Positions 1-9,879 of a stretch of 64,000 bases of DNA are shown piece by piece. The DNA is taken from contig NZ_JAFA01000006.1 in assembly GCF_000519185.1 (NCBI RefSeq), positions 230,454-294,453 on the forward strand, read 5' to 3'. Position numbers and translations under genes: made by a program. The DNA comes from Paraburkholderia nodosa DSM 21604. GTDB lineage: Bacteria > Pseudomonadota > Gammaproteobacteria > Burkholderiales > Burkholderiaceae. How positions within the stretch are numbered: position 1 is the stretch's first letter; each line of letters opens with the position of its first letter. Below the pieces are notes generated by a model. The model was not told the origin of the DNA. It was given only the letters and a program-made list of their open reading frames with translations, and ran no database searches.

Positions 1-123
1 ATACGCGCTTTCGGCGATGCCGTACTGCCGCAGCGCGCCAGGCGTCGAACCGCCGCTCTGGTCCAGCGCGGCGATGAAGCCCGGTTTGTCGCGCATCTGC
101 GCAAGCATTTGCTCGTTTGCCAT
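1..123 (-). CDS. class I fructose-bisphosphate aldolase, N-terminal fragment (cut by window edge)
   Basis: Forty-one codons read leftwards out of the window from an ATG at 123-121, preceded by a GGGAGA ribosome site. The product begins [10 protein letters not shown] and contains [16 protein letters not shown], the signature of the class I (Schiff-base, metal-independent) fructose-1,6-bisphosphate aldolases that run about 290-340 residues. The enzyme would interconvert fructose-1,6-bisphosphate with DHAP and glyceraldehyde-3-phosphate in the cytoplasm. Only the N-terminus is visible, so the active-site lysine cannot be checked. It lies 194 bp downstream of the MocR gene on the same strand. Confidence 0.85.
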   Translation of the reverse strand, partial: MANEQMLAQMRDKPGFIAALDQSGGSTPGALRQYGIAESAY

Positions 124-317
124 CGTCGTATCTCCCGTATTTGGGGCGCCCTTGCGGGCGCGGTTACTCGAATCCGGTCGCCGCCTGCTGCGACGAGTGT
201 ACTTGCGCCGCTGCGCCGCGTCTTTGCCATTATGTGGGCATGGCCGCGCAGCCGCGCTGAAGAAGGGAAACGATAAACCGTAGCAATTGCGGTGCCAGGG
301 GGGAGCGGCACGTGACG

Positions 318-1712
318 TCACACGATGACTTGCGCCTGCGCGCTGCGGTCGTTCGCGAGCAGCGCCGAGAGCTTGCGCAGCGCCGCCTGCAACGGTTCGC
401 GCCCGCCTGTCGCGCCGAGAGAAATGCGGATCGCATTCGCGGTTTCCGGGCCTTGCTGGAACGCCGTGGAGGGCGCCACGGCGAGGCCCTCGGTGCTCGC
501 GGCCGCGGCCAGTTCGCGCGCCTGCCAGTAGCGCGGCAGCGTGTACCAGAGATGAATGCCCGCGCCCGCCGACGATCCTAGCGTGTGCGCCGCGATGCGC
601 TGGCGCTCGCGCGCTTCGGCCTTCACGTCCGCGAAGATCTGCTCGGCCACGCCTTCCTCGATCCAGTGCGTGGCGAGCGCGTTGGTGAGCGGCGCGGCCA
701 TCAGCGAGAACGTACGCAGCGCGGTCACGAGGCGTGTGCGTGCCTCTTCGTCTGGCAGCGCGAGATAAGCCGTGCGCAGGCCGGGCGAGAGCGTCTTGGA
801 AAGCGTCGCGAGATAGCAGACCTGAGCGGGCGCGAGCCGGGCAAACGGCGCGGGCGCATCGGGCGCGAAACGCCAGTAAGGATCGTCTTCGACGATCCGC
901 GCGCCGCAGCGCTGCGCCACCCTCAGGATTTCCAGGCGGCGCGTCTCCGGCATGGTCGCCGTCGTCGGGTTCTGCAACGTGGGGTTCACGTAGATGAGCC
1001 GCGCCGCGTGCTCGCGACAAGCCGCTTCGAGCGCGTCAGGGCGCATGCCGTGGGCATCGACGGCAACGGGGAGGATACGGCGGCCCAGTTGCGCCGCCGC
1101 GTGCGGCAGGCCCGGATAGAGCAGCGGCTCGGCGAGGATGACCTCGCCCGGCTGCGTAAAGGCGAGGATGAGCGCGGCAAGCGCCGCCTGTGCGCCGGGA
1201 CAGACCACCACGCGATTGGGCGCGACGTGGCCGAGCATGGGCTGCAGCCACTTCGCGCCCGCCTGCCAGTCGGCGCGGCCGCCGCCGCCCATGTGGTAGG
1301 TCATGAGCAGATCGGCGTCGCTGCGCACCAGCACGCGCGCCATGCCTTCACGCAGCAGCGCATTCATGTCGAGGCCGGCGGGCGCAGGCGGGATGTTCAT
1401 GCTGAGGTCGACGCGCTGGAGCAGCTCGGCGCGCGGTGCGGCGATGAAGGTGCCCAGCGGCCCGCGCGCCTCGATCAGCCCGCGCCGCCGGGCTTCGTTG
1501 AAACCGCGCGTGACGGTGGTCAGATCGACCGCAAGCAGGGTGGCGAGACTGCGCTGCGCGGGCACGCGCTCGCCGGGGCGCAGTCTGCCTTGCGCCACCG
1601 CGCCCTCGATGAAATCGGCGAGCCGCAGGTAGCGCGGGCCGTTGCCGGACTGCATCGCCGTGGCCCATGCATTGATCTCGCCGGCGCTTTCGGCAGGTTG
1701 GTCGTGTGTCAT
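318..1712 (-). CDS. MocR-family regulator: GntR HTH fused to fold-type I aminotransferase
   Basis: The 464-residue protein has an N-terminal GntR winged helix (about residues 25-95, with [20 protein letters not shown]) and a large aminotransferase-like domain. The PLP lysine sits in [14 protein letters not shown] and the cofactor-binding Asp in RIVEDDPYW. MocR proteins such as PdxR, GabR and TauR use a bound PLP adduct as sensor rather than for catalysis. I chose the ATG at 1712 (MTHDQPAES); an upstream in-frame start at 1775 would run through the promoter dyad. It diverges from cyoA across about 130 bp holding a strong dyad, so autoregulation is likely. Its metabolic target is not evident; the neighbouring aldolase and cyo operon are not typical MocR targets. 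Confidence 0.85.
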   Translation of the reverse strand: MTHDQPAESAGEINAWATAMQSGNGPRYLRLADFIEGAVAQGRLRPGERVPAQRSLATLLAVDLTTVTRGFNEARRRGLIEARGPLGTFIAAPRAELLQRVDLSMNIPPAPAGLDMNALLREGMARVLVRSDADLLMTYHMGGGGRADWQAGAKWLQPMLGHVAPNRVVVCPGAQAALAALILAFTQPGEVILAEPLLYPGLPHAAAQLGRRILPVAVDAHGMRPDALEAACREHAARLIYVNPTLQNPTTATMPETRRLEILRVAQRCGARIVEDDPYWRFAPDAPAPFARLAPAQVCYLATLSKTLSPGLRTAYLALPDEEARTRLVTALRTFSLMAAPLTNALATHWIEEGVAEQIFADVKAEARERQRIAAHTLGSSAGAGIHLWYTLPRYWQARELAAAASTEGLAVAPSTAFQQGPETANAIRISLGATGGREPLQAALRKLSALLANDRSAQAQVIV

Positions 1713-1771
1713 TCTGTCGCGGATGTATGCGTCATGTCTTACTCTAGCATGCGTGCATGAAGCGCGTAAAT

Positions 1772-1794
1772 CCATACATATAGGCTATGTATGG
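1772..1794. promoter_or_regulatory. dyad operator in the MocR/cyoA divergent promoter region
   Basis: CCATACATA and TATGTATGG are perfect 9-base inverted repeats separated by TAGGC. The dyad lies 60 bp upstream of the MocR start and 52 bp upstream of the proposed cyoA start. It is the clearest candidate site for the MocR regulator in this gap. It may alternatively overlap a -10 element, since TATAGG and TATGTA fall inside it. Confidence 0.6.
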
Positions 1795-1845
1795 CTTCTG
1801 CGGCGGCCCTCCGAGGCCGCTCGTGCGGCAGCAGAGTGAGCACGT

Positions 1846-2907
1846 ATGGATGGGTTTGCGCGAACGTCAACCATGGAACCAGACATGCGCAATCCAGACC
1901 CTCGCTCGGGGCGGGCCGCTACGGCCGGCCCGCCTTCTTCGTCCCGTCCACCCCTGATTACCCGCTTTCTGCGCCGCGCCGCTCTCGTCGCGGCGGGCGC
2001 ACCGCTCGTGCTGCTCAGCGGCTGCAACATGGCGCTGTTCGCCCCGAAGGGCGACATCGGCGTGCAGGAAAAGAACCTGATCCTGATCGCGCTCGGCCTG
2101 ATGCTGCTCGTCGTGATTCCCGTGATCGTGCTCACGCTGTGGTTCGCGTGGCGCTACCGCGCTTCCAACACGAACGCGACTTACGCGCCGCGCTGGTCGC
2201 ATTCCACGGCCATCGAAGTGGTGGTGTGGACGATTCCCTGCGTGATCGTGCTTACGCTCGCTGTGCTGATCTGGCGCACGACGCACTCGCTCGACCCGTA
2301 TCGCCCGATCGAATCGCAAACGAAGCCCGTGCGCGTGGACGTGGTCGCGCTCAACTGGAAGTGGCTCTTCATTTACCCGGATTACGGCGTGGCCTCCGTG
2401 AACCAGCTCGCGATTCCCGTGGATACGCCCGTTGAGTTCAACCTCACCGCCGAGTCGCTGATGAACTCGTTCTTCATCCCGCAACTGGGCAGCCAGGTGT
2501 ATGCGATGCCTGCGATGCAGACGAAGCTGCACCTCATCGCGAACGAGCCCGGCATCTATGCGGGCCGCTCGGCGGCGTTCAGCGGCCCGGGCTTCTCCGA
2601 CATGCATTTCGAAACGCTGGCCAAGAGCCGCGCCGACTTCGACGCCTGGATCGCGCAGGCGAAGGCGTCGCCCACGATGCTGAGCCGCGCGGCCTACGAA
2701 CAGCTCGCGTTGCCCGGCGAAAAGACCCCGGTGATGCTCTATTCGAACGTCGCGCCGGGCCTGTTCGACGGCGTGGTCGGCAAATACATGCGCGACGTGC
2801 ACGGCAACCCGATTTGCGGCACGGTCCCCACGGTCCCAAGCACAGTCCCTGGCACAGGCGCCCCGGCGCTCACGCTCAACCGTAGTGCCATCCTGGCAGC
2901 GGAGTAA
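1846..2907 (+). CDS. cyoA: cytochrome bo3 ubiquinol oxidase subunit II
   Basis: Subunit II of the quinol-oxidising haem-copper oxidase, 353 residues from this start. A lipobox LLSGC (Cys about residue 60) follows a hydrophobic stretch, so the mature protein is a lipoprotein with two further membrane helices and a periplasmic cupredoxin domain. The cupredoxin region carries [15 protein letters not shown] and the conserved [10 protein letters not shown], but not the Cys/His CuA ligands of cytochrome c oxidases, which fits quinol use. The N-terminal extension before the signal is long, so starts at 1873 or 1885 are possible. cyoB follows 7 bp after the stop. Confidence 0.93.
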   Translation: MDGFARTSTMEPDMRNPDPRSGRAATAGPPSSSRPPLITRFLRRAALVAAGAPLVLLSGCNMALFAPKGDIGVQEKNLILIALGLMLLVVIPVIVLTLWFAWRYRASNTNATYAPRWSHSTAIEVVVWTIPCVIVLTLAVLIWRTTHSLDPYRPIESQTKPVRVDVVALNWKWLFIYPDYGVASVNQLAIPVDTPVEFNLTAESLMNSFFIPQLGSQVYAMPAMQTKLHLIANEPGIYAGRSAAFSGPGFSDMHFETLAKSRADFDAWIAQAKASPTMLSRAAYEQLALPGEKTPVMLYSNVAPGLFDGVVGKYMRDVHGNPICGTVPTVPSTVPGTGAPALTLNRSAILAAE

Positions 2908-2914
2908 TCACATC

Positions 2915-4924
2915 ATGTTCGGAAAACTCACGCTCGATGCCGTTCCCTGGCACGAGCCGATCATCATGGGCACGGGCGCCGTCGTGGCGCTCGGCGGCCT
3001 CGCCTTGCTCGCCGCGATCACGATCGCGGGCAAGTGGGGCTATTTGTGGCGCGAGTGGATCACGTCGGTCGATCACAAGCGCATCGGTGTCATGTACATC
3101 ATTTTCGCCGTCATCATGCTGCTGCGCGGCTTCGCCGACGCGATCATGATGCGCGCGCAACAGGCGCTCGCGTATGGCGACGCCGCGGGCTATCTGCCGC
3201 CGCATCACTACGACCAGATCTTCACGGCGCACGGCGTCATCATGATCTTCTTCGTGGCCACGCCGCTCATTCTCGGTTTGATGAACGTAGTCGTGCCGCT
3301 GCAGATCGGCGCGCGCGACGTGGCCTATCCGTTCGTCAACTCGCTCTCCTTCTGGCTTTCGGTGGTGGGCGGGGTGCTCGTGATGGTGTCCATGTTCGTC
3401 GGCGATTTCGCGGCCACGGGCTGGGTGGCGTATCCGCCGCTTTCGGAGCTTGGCTACAGCCCGACAGTCGGTATGGATTACTACATATGGTCGCTGCAGC
3501 TATCGGGCCTCGGCACCACGCTCTCGGGCATCAACTTCATCGTCACGATCCTGCGCATGCGCGCGCCGGGCATGAAGATGATGCAGATGCCGGTGTTCGT
3601 GTGGACGGCGTTCATCACCAACATCCTGATCGTGGCGGTGTTCCCGGTGCTCACCGCCACGCTCGCGATGCTCACGATGGACCGCTACTTCGACATGCAC
3701 TTCTTCACGAACGAGTTGGGCGGCAACGCGATGATGTACATCAACCTGATCTGGGTCTGGGGTCACCCGGAGGTGTACATCCTCATCCTGCCAGCCTTCG
3801 GCGCGTATTCGGAAATCATTGCGACGTTCTCGGGCAAGCCGCTGTTCGGCTACAAGTCGATGGTCTATGCCACGGCGTCGATCGGCATTCTCTCGTTCTT
3901 CGTGTGGCTGCACCACTTCTTCACGATGGGCTCGGGCGCGAACGTCAATGCGTTCTTCGGCATCATGACCACGGTCATTTCGATCCCGACCGGCGTGAAG
4001 CTCTTCAACTGGCTCTTCACGATGTATCGCGGCCGCATCCGCTATCACAGCGCCACGCTCTGGACCATCGGCTTCATGGTGACGTTCGCCGTGGGCGGCA
4101 TGACCGGCGTGCTGCTGGCCGTGCCGGGCGCGGACTTCGTGCTGCACAACTCGCTCTTTCTCGTCGCGCACTTCCATAACGTGATCATCGGCGGGGTGGT
4201 GTTCGGCTGTCTTGCGGGCGTGAGCTTCTGGTTCCCCAAGGTGTTTGGCTTCACGCTCAACGAGTTCTGGGGCAAGGTGTCGTTCTGGTGCTGGCTGATC
4301 GGCTACTGGCTCGCGTTCACGCCGCTCTACATTCTCGGCTTCGAAGGCATGACGCGCCGCATGAATCACTATGAGGTGGCCGAGTGGCATCCGTGGCTCG
4401 TGGTGGCGCTCGTGGGCGCCGTGTTCGTGGGCCTCGGCATTCTCTCGTTCATCGTGCAGATCGTGGTGAGCCTGCGCGATCGCGAAGCCAACCGCGACGT
4501 GACCGGCGACCCGTGGGATGGCCGCAGCCTCGAGTGGTCGACCGCTTCGCCCGCGCCGTTCTACAACTTCGCCGTGCTGCCGGAGATCACCTCGATGGAA
4601 CAGCACTGGGACAACAAGGAAGCGGGCCGCGCCTACGTGCAGCCGGCGAAGTACGAGGACATCCATATGCCGCGCAACACCGGCGCGGGCTTCATCATCG
4701 CCGCATTCAGCCTGCTGTTCGGTTTTGCGATCGTGTGGCACATGTGGGTGTTCGCGGCGGTGGGCCTCATCGGCATGATCGCCACGTTCATCGTGCGCAC
4801 CTACAACCAGGACGTGGATTACTGGGTTCCGGCCGCCGAGGTCGAGCGCATCGAGAACGCGCGCTTCAGACAACTTGGCATCCAGCGTTTCGATCAATCC
4901 GAGCACATCGAGGAGATGGCGTAA
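2915..4924 (+). CDS. cyoB: cytochrome bo3 ubiquinol oxidase subunit I
   Basis: The 669-residue, roughly 15-helix catalytic subunit, the usual length for CyoB. It carries the low-spin haem and the haem o3-CuB centre that reduces oxygen to water and pumps protons. Visible hallmarks are [15 protein letters not shown] with the His-Tyr cross-link pair, LHHFFTMG with the CuB histidines, and HFHNVIIGG for haem ligation. The ATG at 2915 is preferred over an open frame beginning at 2885 because a GGAG overlapping the cyoA stop sits before it and the product then matches known CyoB N-termini ([12 protein letters not shown]). Confidence 0.96.
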   Translation: MFGKLTLDAVPWHEPIIMGTGAVVALGGLALLAAITIAGKWGYLWREWITSVDHKRIGVMYIIFAVIMLLRGFADAIMMRAQQALAYGDAAGYLPPHHYDQIFTAHGVIMIFFVATPLILGLMNVVVPLQIGARDVAYPFVNSLSFWLSVVGGVLVMVSMFVGDFAATGWVAYPPLSELGYSPTVGMDYYIWSLQLSGLGTTLSGINFIVTILRMRAPGMKMMQMPVFVWTAFITNILIVAVFPVLTATLAMLTMDRYFDMHFFTNELGGNAMMYINLIWVWGHPEVYILILPAFGAYSEIIATFSGKPLFGYKSMVYATASIGILSFFVWLHHFFTMGSGANVNAFFGIMTTVISIPTGVKLFNWLFTMYRGRIRYHSATLWTIGFMVTFAVGGMTGVLLAVPGADFVLHNSLFLVAHFHNVIIGGVVFGCLAGVSFWFPKVFGFTLNEFWGKVSFWCWLIGYWLAFTPLYILGFEGMTRRMNHYEVAEWHPWLVVALVGAVFVGLGILSFIVQIVVSLRDREANRDVTGDPWDGRSLEWSTASPAPFYNFAVLPEITSMEQHWDNKEAGRAYVQPAKYEDIHMPRNTGAGFIIAAFSLLFGFAIVWHMWVFAAVGLIGMIATFIVRTYNQDVDYWVPAAEVERIENARFRQLGIQRFDQSEHIEEMA

Positions 4925-4927
4925 ACC

Positions 4928-5536
4928 ATGGCTCACGCTGCTACTACTCACGCCCATGGTCATGGTCACGGTCATGATCACGACAGCACCAAAACCACGC
5001 TGGGCTTCTGGATCTACCTGATGAGCGACTGCCTCATCTTCGCGACGCTCTTCGCCACGTTCGGCGTGCTCGCGAATGCGACGGCAGGCGGTCCGGGCGC
5101 GAGGGAACTATTCGAACTGCCCTACGTGCTGGGCGAAACGCTGCTGCTGCTTGCGAGCAGCGTCACGTTCGGCATGGCCATGCTGAATCTCTACGCGCAG
5201 CGGCGCGGCCAGGTGATCGTGTGGCTCGCCATCACGTTCCTGTTCGGCGCGGGCTTCGTCGCGATGGAGGTGAACGAGTTCGCCAAGCTCATCGCCGATG
5301 GGGCGGGGCCCGGCACGAGCGCGTACCTTTCGGCGTACTTCACGCTGGTCGGCACGCACGGCCTGCACGTCACGGCGGGTCTGTTGTGGATCGCGATCAT
5401 GATGCACCAGACCTTCAAGTTCGGTCTGACCGGCACGGTCCGCCGCCGTCTCGCCTGCCTGAGCCTCTTCTGGCACTTTCTCGATCTCGTGTGGATCTGT
5501 GTATTTACGTTCGTTTACCTGCGGGGTTTCCTGTGA
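4928..5536 (+). CDS. cyoC: cytochrome bo3 ubiquinol oxidase subunit III
   Basis: A 202-residue, five-helix subunit III, starting 3 bp after cyoB. It matches CyoC throughout ([19 protein letters not shown] near residue 30, [17 protein letters not shown] near residue 140). The N-terminal tail is unusually His-rich, with seven His in the first 19 residues alternating with Gly, Ala and Asp, which could bind metal at the membrane surface. Subunit III stabilises the complex rather than binding redox centres. Confidence 0.94.
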   Translation: MAHAATTHAHGHGHGHDHDSTKTTLGFWIYLMSDCLIFATLFATFGVLANATAGGPGARELFELPYVLGETLLLLASSVTFGMAMLNLYAQRRGQVIVWLAITFLFGAGFVAMEVNEFAKLIADGAGPGTSAYLSAYFTLVGTHGLHVTAGLLWIAIMMHQTFKFGLTGTVRRRLACLSLFWHFLDLVWICVFTFVYLRGFL

Positions 5537-5907
5537 GCCAGTCCCATGCCATTCATCACGCCGTGCATGATGCGTCGCACGGCAGCTTCAAGGGCTACAT
5601 GATCGGCACGGTGCTCTCGCTCGTGCTGACACTCGCGTCGTTCGGCGTGGTGATGTTTCGAGTCGTTTCGCCGGGCTTCGGGCTTGCGGCCATCGTCGTG
5701 CTGTGCATCGCGCAACTCGTCGTGCAACTCGTGTATTTCCTGCATATCGGCGCGTCGCGCAGCCAGCGCGCCAACACGGCCATTTTTGTCTGCACGGCGT
5801 TTCTGATCGCGGTGATCGTCGGGCTTTCGCTGTGGGTCATGCACAACGCGAACGTCAACATGATGCCCACGCAGATCTCGATCGACCGCGCCATGGCGCA
5901 CGACTGA
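5533..5907 (+). CDS. cyoD: cytochrome bo3 ubiquinol oxidase subunit IV
   Basis: A 124-residue small subunit with three membrane helices (about residues 22-43, 50-72, 82-104). The start is a GTG at 5533 that overlaps the cyoC stop codon in a GTGA junction, giving [15 protein letters not shown]; the frame is open further upstream but that stretch lies inside cyoC. The overlap suggests translational coupling. It is the last cyo gene here: the usual cyoE haem O synthase gene is not next to it. Confidence 0.92.
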   Translation: MSQSHAIHHAVHDASHGSFKGYMIGTVLSLVLTLASFGVVMFRVVSPGFGLAAIVVLCIAQLVVQLVYFLHIGASRSQRANTAIFVCTAFLIAVIVGLSLWVMHNANVNMMPTQISIDRAMAHD

Positions 5908-6014
5908 CGCGTTACGTTGCGTCCCTCAATACATGCGCGCCGGGCATCTTGGGCACAGTGCATGCGCTATACGAAGCGTCGCGACACATCGTCGCTTTTA
6001 CGTGGAGTGTGACC

Positions 6015-6212
6015 ATGAACAAGGACCAGGTGAAGGGCACGGCTGAAAAGATGAAGGGCAAGGTCAATGAGGCCGTGGGCCGCGCAACCGACAACCCGGC
6101 GCGCGAAGTGAAGGGGGACCTCCAGCAGGAAGCTGGCCAGGCACGCAAGAACGTGGGTGACATGAAGGAGGCCGCAAAGGATATGGCGAAGGACGTGAAG
6201 CGCCATCACTGA
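6015..6212 (+). CDS. CsbD family stress-response protein
   Basis: A 65-residue, highly charged protein beginning MNKDQVKGTAEKMKGKVNEA, the CsbD signature. It is Lys-, Glu- and Ala-rich with no hydrophobic segment, as expected for a small soluble or intrinsically flexible protein. CsbD relatives are induced by general stress and their molecular role is unclear. It sits 107 bp after cyoD, probably with its own promoter. Confidence 0.88.
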   Translation: MNKDQVKGTAEKMKGKVNEAVGRATDNPAREVKGDLQQEAGQARKNVGDMKEAAKDMAKDVKRHH

Positions 6213-6233
6213 TAAACGATGGCTAACCCAGAG

Positions 6234-6261
6234 CGCCGCCGCCTCGAAAGGGGCGGCGGCG
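6234..6261. terminator. GC-rich hairpin between convergent csbD-like and thioesterase genes
   Basis: CGCCGCCGCC at 6234-6243 pairs perfectly with GGCGGCGGCG at 6252-6261 around an 8-base loop. It sits between two convergent genes and could end transcription from both sides. There is no T-run on either side, so it is not a textbook intrinsic terminator. Confidence 0.5.
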
Positions 6262-6292
6262 TCATGCTGTCCGCATGTGGCGCGCCCGGCGC

Positions 6293-6766
6293 TCAGGCCG
6301 GCGGGTTCAGCACCGCGAAGGTCGCGTTGGCTTTGAGCACGCAGCGCTCGTCCACCATCAGGCGGCAGGTGGCAAAGCGCAGACGCGCCCCCATTTTGTC
6401 GAGCGCCACGTGCGCTTCCAGCCAGTCGCCGGGACGCACGGAACCGAGGTAATCGAGGCCCAGATGCGCCGTGACCGCCGGGCGTTCGCGTCCCGCCGCG
6501 CGTATCATGGCCGCGCCAATGGCCGTGTCGGCGAGCGTGGCCAGCATGCCGCCGTGCGCGATATCCAGATTGTTCAAATGGCGCTCGCCCACGCGCGTGC
6601 CGATCACGCCGCGGGCTTCGTCGAAGTAAAGCGTGCCGAACTGGCCCATATAGCCCGTGCGGAACGGCAACGCCACGAAGCCGGGCGGCGGGACGTCGCC
6701 GTCGCTTTCGACGGTGGCGTTCGCAACGTTAAGCGGGATGTCATTCACGGGTAGGCGATCGTTCAT
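6293..6766 (-). CDS. PaaI-like hotdog-fold acyl-CoA thioesterase
   Basis: A 157-residue single hotdog-domain protein. The motif LNNLDIAHGGMLATLADTAIG (central part) is the helix and active-site region of the PaaI/4HBT thioesterases, which hydrolyse acyl- or aryl-CoA to free acid and CoA. It is the only gene between the CsbD gene and the LAL regulator, transcribed towards the former and ending 80 bp from it. A link to the CoA-ester island at 9.8-18 kb is plausible by proximity but not shown. Substrate cannot be predicted. Confidence 0.85.
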   Translation of the reverse strand: MNDRLPVNDIPLNVANATVESDGDVPPPGFVALPFRTGYMGQFGTLYFDEARGVIGTRVGERHLNNLDIAHGGMLATLADTAIGAAMIRAAGRERPAVTAHLGLDYLGSVRPGDWLEAHVALDKMGARLRFATCRLMVDERCVLKANATFAVLNPPA

Positions 6767-6782
6767 TGTCCGGGTTCCACAA

Positions 6783-9527
6783 TCAGGGAATCAGCCCTTT
6801 CGCGCGGCCGATGGCGACGGCCTGGGTACGATTGCCCGCGCCGAGCTTGGCGTTGATCTTGCGAAGATGCGACTTGACCGTCAGTTCGGAGACGAACAGC
6901 TTCTCCGCGATCACGCGGTTGCGGTGGCCCGCCGAAAGCATGCGCAGCACGTCCAGCTCGCGCGCGGTGAGCGCGTCGGCGGGAGAGTCTGCGGCGTAGG
7001 GCGAGAGATCGGCGGCGCCCGCCGCTGAGTCCGCCATGCGCGCGTGGGCGGGCGCCACGCCGTCCAGCAACTGCGCGACGAACGCGGGCACCACGCCAAG
7101 CGAGCCGATCTGCGTGGGGCCACGCTCGGCCCACGCGCCCAGCAGGCGCATGAGCGCTTCGCCTTCGTCGAGGAACGCGCGCACGAAGCCTTCGTGGCTC
7201 GCCATGCGCAGCGCTTCCGTGAGCGTGTCGAAGGCCGCGGTGCGCTCGCCGTTGCCGTCGAGCGCGAGTGCGAGCAAGACGCGCAACTTCAGCGCGCGCC
7301 AATGGCGCCGCCGCGCGCTCGCCTGCGCGAGGGCTTCGCTCAGCGCCGCGCACGCCGTGGCGTAGCGTCCTTGCGCGATATCGAGGCGGCAGCGCGCGAT
7401 CACCGGTTCGTCGATCTCGCTCGCATGATAGGAGACCCCCGGGCGCGCCCAGTCCGCGTGCAGCGTGGCCGCGCGCAGCGCCTGCTCGGCGGCGTCGAAG
7501 CGGCCTTCGAGCGTGGCGACGCGCGTGCGTTCGAGCCATGCGGCACTCACGGCGCGGTCCGATTCGACTGCCCGGCCCAGCTGTTCGAGTTCGGCGAGCA
7601 GGCGCAACCACTGCTCGACATTGCCCTCGATGAGCGCCGCGCGCGCCGAAAGCACATGCGTGGCGATCAGCCCGTCGGTCACGCCCACGCGCTTGGCGCG
7701 CGGCAGCGCGTCGGCGAGCAGATGCGTCATTTCGTCGAGCGCGTTTTTCTCGTAGAGCGCGAGCGAGCGCACACCGTCCACGCTGGTGCGGCCGCCGCCC
7801 GAGTCCACGGTGCGGTTCGCCGTGGCGTTGGCCGCCGAAATTTCGAGCCGCGCCAGCGCCGTGCCAAGCCGCCCCTGCACTAGATCGATGATCCCTTCGA
7901 TGGTTTCCGACATCGTGCGCATCACGACATAGGGATGATCATGCGTGCGCCGCAACGCACGCGAGAGCACCCCGCGCGCCTCGTCGTAGCGATCGGTGCA
8001 GACGTAGCTGAACGCGAGCGAATTCGTGAGGCTGTAGAACGAGAAGTTCGCACGGTCGGGCAGCCGGTCGAGCAGGGCGGCGCTCGTTTGCGCGCATGCC
8101 TCGACCTGATCGGTGATCGCGAGCAGCACGCCGCGAATCGCTTCGGCCACGAGGGCGACGCTATCCTGGTTGGGCTGCCCGAGGCTGCCCTCGACAATGC
8201 TCTGCGTCGTGCGCATGGCGTCCGCATAGCGGTGGTTCAGGAGCAGCACCCATGCATAGGTGAGGCCGACGTCGGGCCGCGTGGCGAGCCGCGCGGCGCC
8301 GATGCGGTCGAGCCAGCGCATCAACAGGCGCAGCCGGCCGCTGCCGAGCAACGCCCGCGAATGGCTCGCGATTTCGGCTAGCGCGCCGGCTTCGTCGCCC
8401 GCGTCGAGCAGATGGTCGATGGCGGGCACGGGGCGTTGCGCGTCGAGATACCAGCGCGCGGCCGCGCCGTGCACCTCGCGTTCACGTTCCGGCTGCGCCC
8501 CACGCAGCCGATGCTGCAGGAAGCTCGCGAACAGCCGGTGATAGCGGTACCAGCTGCGCTCGCCGTCGAGCGGCACGAGAAAGAGATTGGCGCGCTCCAG
8601 ATAGTCCAGCATCTCGCGGCTGTCGTTGCGTCCGGTGGCGGCGTCGCAAAGCGCGGCGCAGAACTGCGGCAGCGCGCTCGTCTCCAGCAGGAACGAGCGG
8701 CATGCTTCGGATTGCCGGGCGAGGATGTCCTCGGCGAGATATTCCGCGAGTTCGAGGTTCGTGCCCGAAAACGAGGCGACGAAGGCCGCATGGTCGGTAC
8801 GCGTGCGCAGCGAGAGCGTGGCCAGATAAATGGCCGTGGCCCAGCCTTCGGTGCAGCGATGCAGCGTGGCGATGTCGGCGTCGCGCAGCGGCAGCGCGCA
8901 TTTCTCGCGGATGAACGCGCTCGCCTCCGCGAGCGTGAAGCGCAGTGCGGCGGGATTGATGTCGAGCAGCTCGCCGCGCGCGCGGATGCGCCCGATGCCG
9001 AGTTCGGGCGTCACGCGCGAGGCGGCCACGAGCGGGTTGCCAGGCGGCAGGGCGGCGATCAGGTCCTGCATGAAGGCGAGCACGCTGGGGCTCTGGACCG
9101 ACTCGAAGTCGTCGAGCAGGATGGCGAGCGGCTTGCCGTGCGCCGCCACGCGCTCGATCAGGCTCGACGCGAACGTGTCCGGGTCGAGCGTGAGCGCGCG
9201 CGGCGTGCGTGTGCCTGGCAACGCGGCGTCGAGATGCAGCAGGAAGCGCCCGAAGTCGTTGTCGGCGGCGTCGAGGCGCAGCCACGCCACCTCGCGGCGA
9301 TGGCCGCGGCAGTGCGCGGCGTATTGCTGCAGGAGCGTGGTCTTGCCGAAGCCCGCCGATGCGCGGATCAGCACGAGCCGCGCCGTGTGGGCGCCTGCAA
9401 TTGTCTCGATCAGTTGCGTGCGCAACAGATGTGTCGGGCTGTCTGCGGGCGGCGTCAGCTTCGACGCGACGATCCCGCGGGGAGGATTCTGATGGCCGCT
9501 TGCGGCGTGGGCATCGACGATGTTCAC
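6783..9527 (-). CDS. LuxR-family ATP-binding regulator of MalT type (LAL)
   Basis: A 914-residue regulator with an N-terminal NTPase (P-loop ASAGFGKTT at residues 56-64, Walker B region LAILLDDFES), a central helical TPR-like region and a C-terminal LuxR helix-turn-helix (about residues 850-914, LTARELDVLRMLSAG and LFVSELTVKSHLRKI). This is the layout of MalT, AcoK and AlkS, activators that need ATP and an inducer. It is divergent from the acyl-CoA synthetase operon starting at 9880. AlkS-type proteins activate alkane or alcohol oxidation genes, so it is the obvious candidate activator of the catabolic island. The thioesterase gene begins 16 bp downstream and may be co-transcribed. Confidence 0.9.
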   Translation of the reverse strand: MNIVDAHAASGHQNPPRGIVASKLTPPADSPTHLLRTQLIETIAGAHTARLVLIRASAGFGKTTLLQQYAAHCRGHRREVAWLRLDAADNDFGRFLLHLDAALPGTRTPRALTLDPDTFASSLIERVAAHGKPLAILLDDFESVQSPSVLAFMQDLIAALPPGNPLVAASRVTPELGIGRIRARGELLDINPAALRFTLAEASAFIREKCALPLRDADIATLHRCTEGWATAIYLATLSLRTRTDHAAFVASFSGTNLELAEYLAEDILARQSEACRSFLLETSALPQFCAALCDAATGRNDSREMLDYLERANLFLVPLDGERSWYRYHRLFASFLQHRLRGAQPEREREVHGAAARWYLDAQRPVPAIDHLLDAGDEAGALAEIASHSRALLGSGRLRLLMRWLDRIGAARLATRPDVGLTYAWVLLLNHRYADAMRTTQSIVEGSLGQPNQDSVALVAEAIRGVLLAITDQVEACAQTSAALLDRLPDRANFSFYSLTNSLAFSYVCTDRYDEARGVLSRALRRTHDHPYVVMRTMSETIEGIIDLVQGRLGTALARLEISAANATANRTVDSGGGRTSVDGVRSLALYEKNALDEMTHLLADALPRAKRVGVTDGLIATHVLSARAALIEGNVEQWLRLLAELEQLGRAVESDRAVSAAWLERTRVATLEGRFDAAEQALRAATLHADWARPGVSYHASEIDEPVIARCRLDIAQGRYATACAALSEALAQASARRRHWRALKLRVLLALALDGNGERTAAFDTLTEALRMASHEGFVRAFLDEGEALMRLLGAWAERGPTQIGSLGVVPAFVAQLLDGVAPAHARMADSAAGAADLSPYAADSPADALTARELDVLRMLSAGHRNRVIAEKLFVSELTVKSHLRKINAKLGAGNRTQAVAIGRAKGLIP

Positions 9528-9879
9528 AGGCGCTGTTTCCTTCTGCGGCGCGCGCGGCGGCGCGCCCTTCGGGTCCGCGGGCCGCGCGGGTCAGGCGGCG
9601 GCGGACCTGTCTCACTCGGGTCGTTGTTGCTGGGGCGAGGGGTCGCGCCCTGTTTTTACGTTGCTGGTGCAACCGTGGGGCTATTGTTCCACAGCGGCTG
9701 GCCGGCGTCGTACTCCTTTCGAACGATTCGCCTGTGCGTCCTAAAATCCTCCCTTCGGCTCAGGACAGCAGGCCGGCGCGCGCCTAAAGTGACATCGACT
9801 TCACGGCATCCGCGCCACGATCGACCAACCGACGATCAAGCGGCGCAGCCGGAACGACACAAGGAAGCCCGGAGACACC
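9528..9879. promoter_or_regulatory. 352-bp divergent intergenic region between LAL regulator and acyl-CoA synthetase operon
   Basis: No gene is supported here. The left third is extremely GC-rich with overlapping short GCGC/CGCG palindromes. The middle (about 9650-9740) is richer in T and holds TTTTTACG and TTGTTCC stretches that could form promoters. A CCGGAGACACC ribosome site precedes the ATG at 9880. Activator sites for the MalT-like regulator would be expected here, but I cannot identify a repeated box. Confidence 0.4.
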
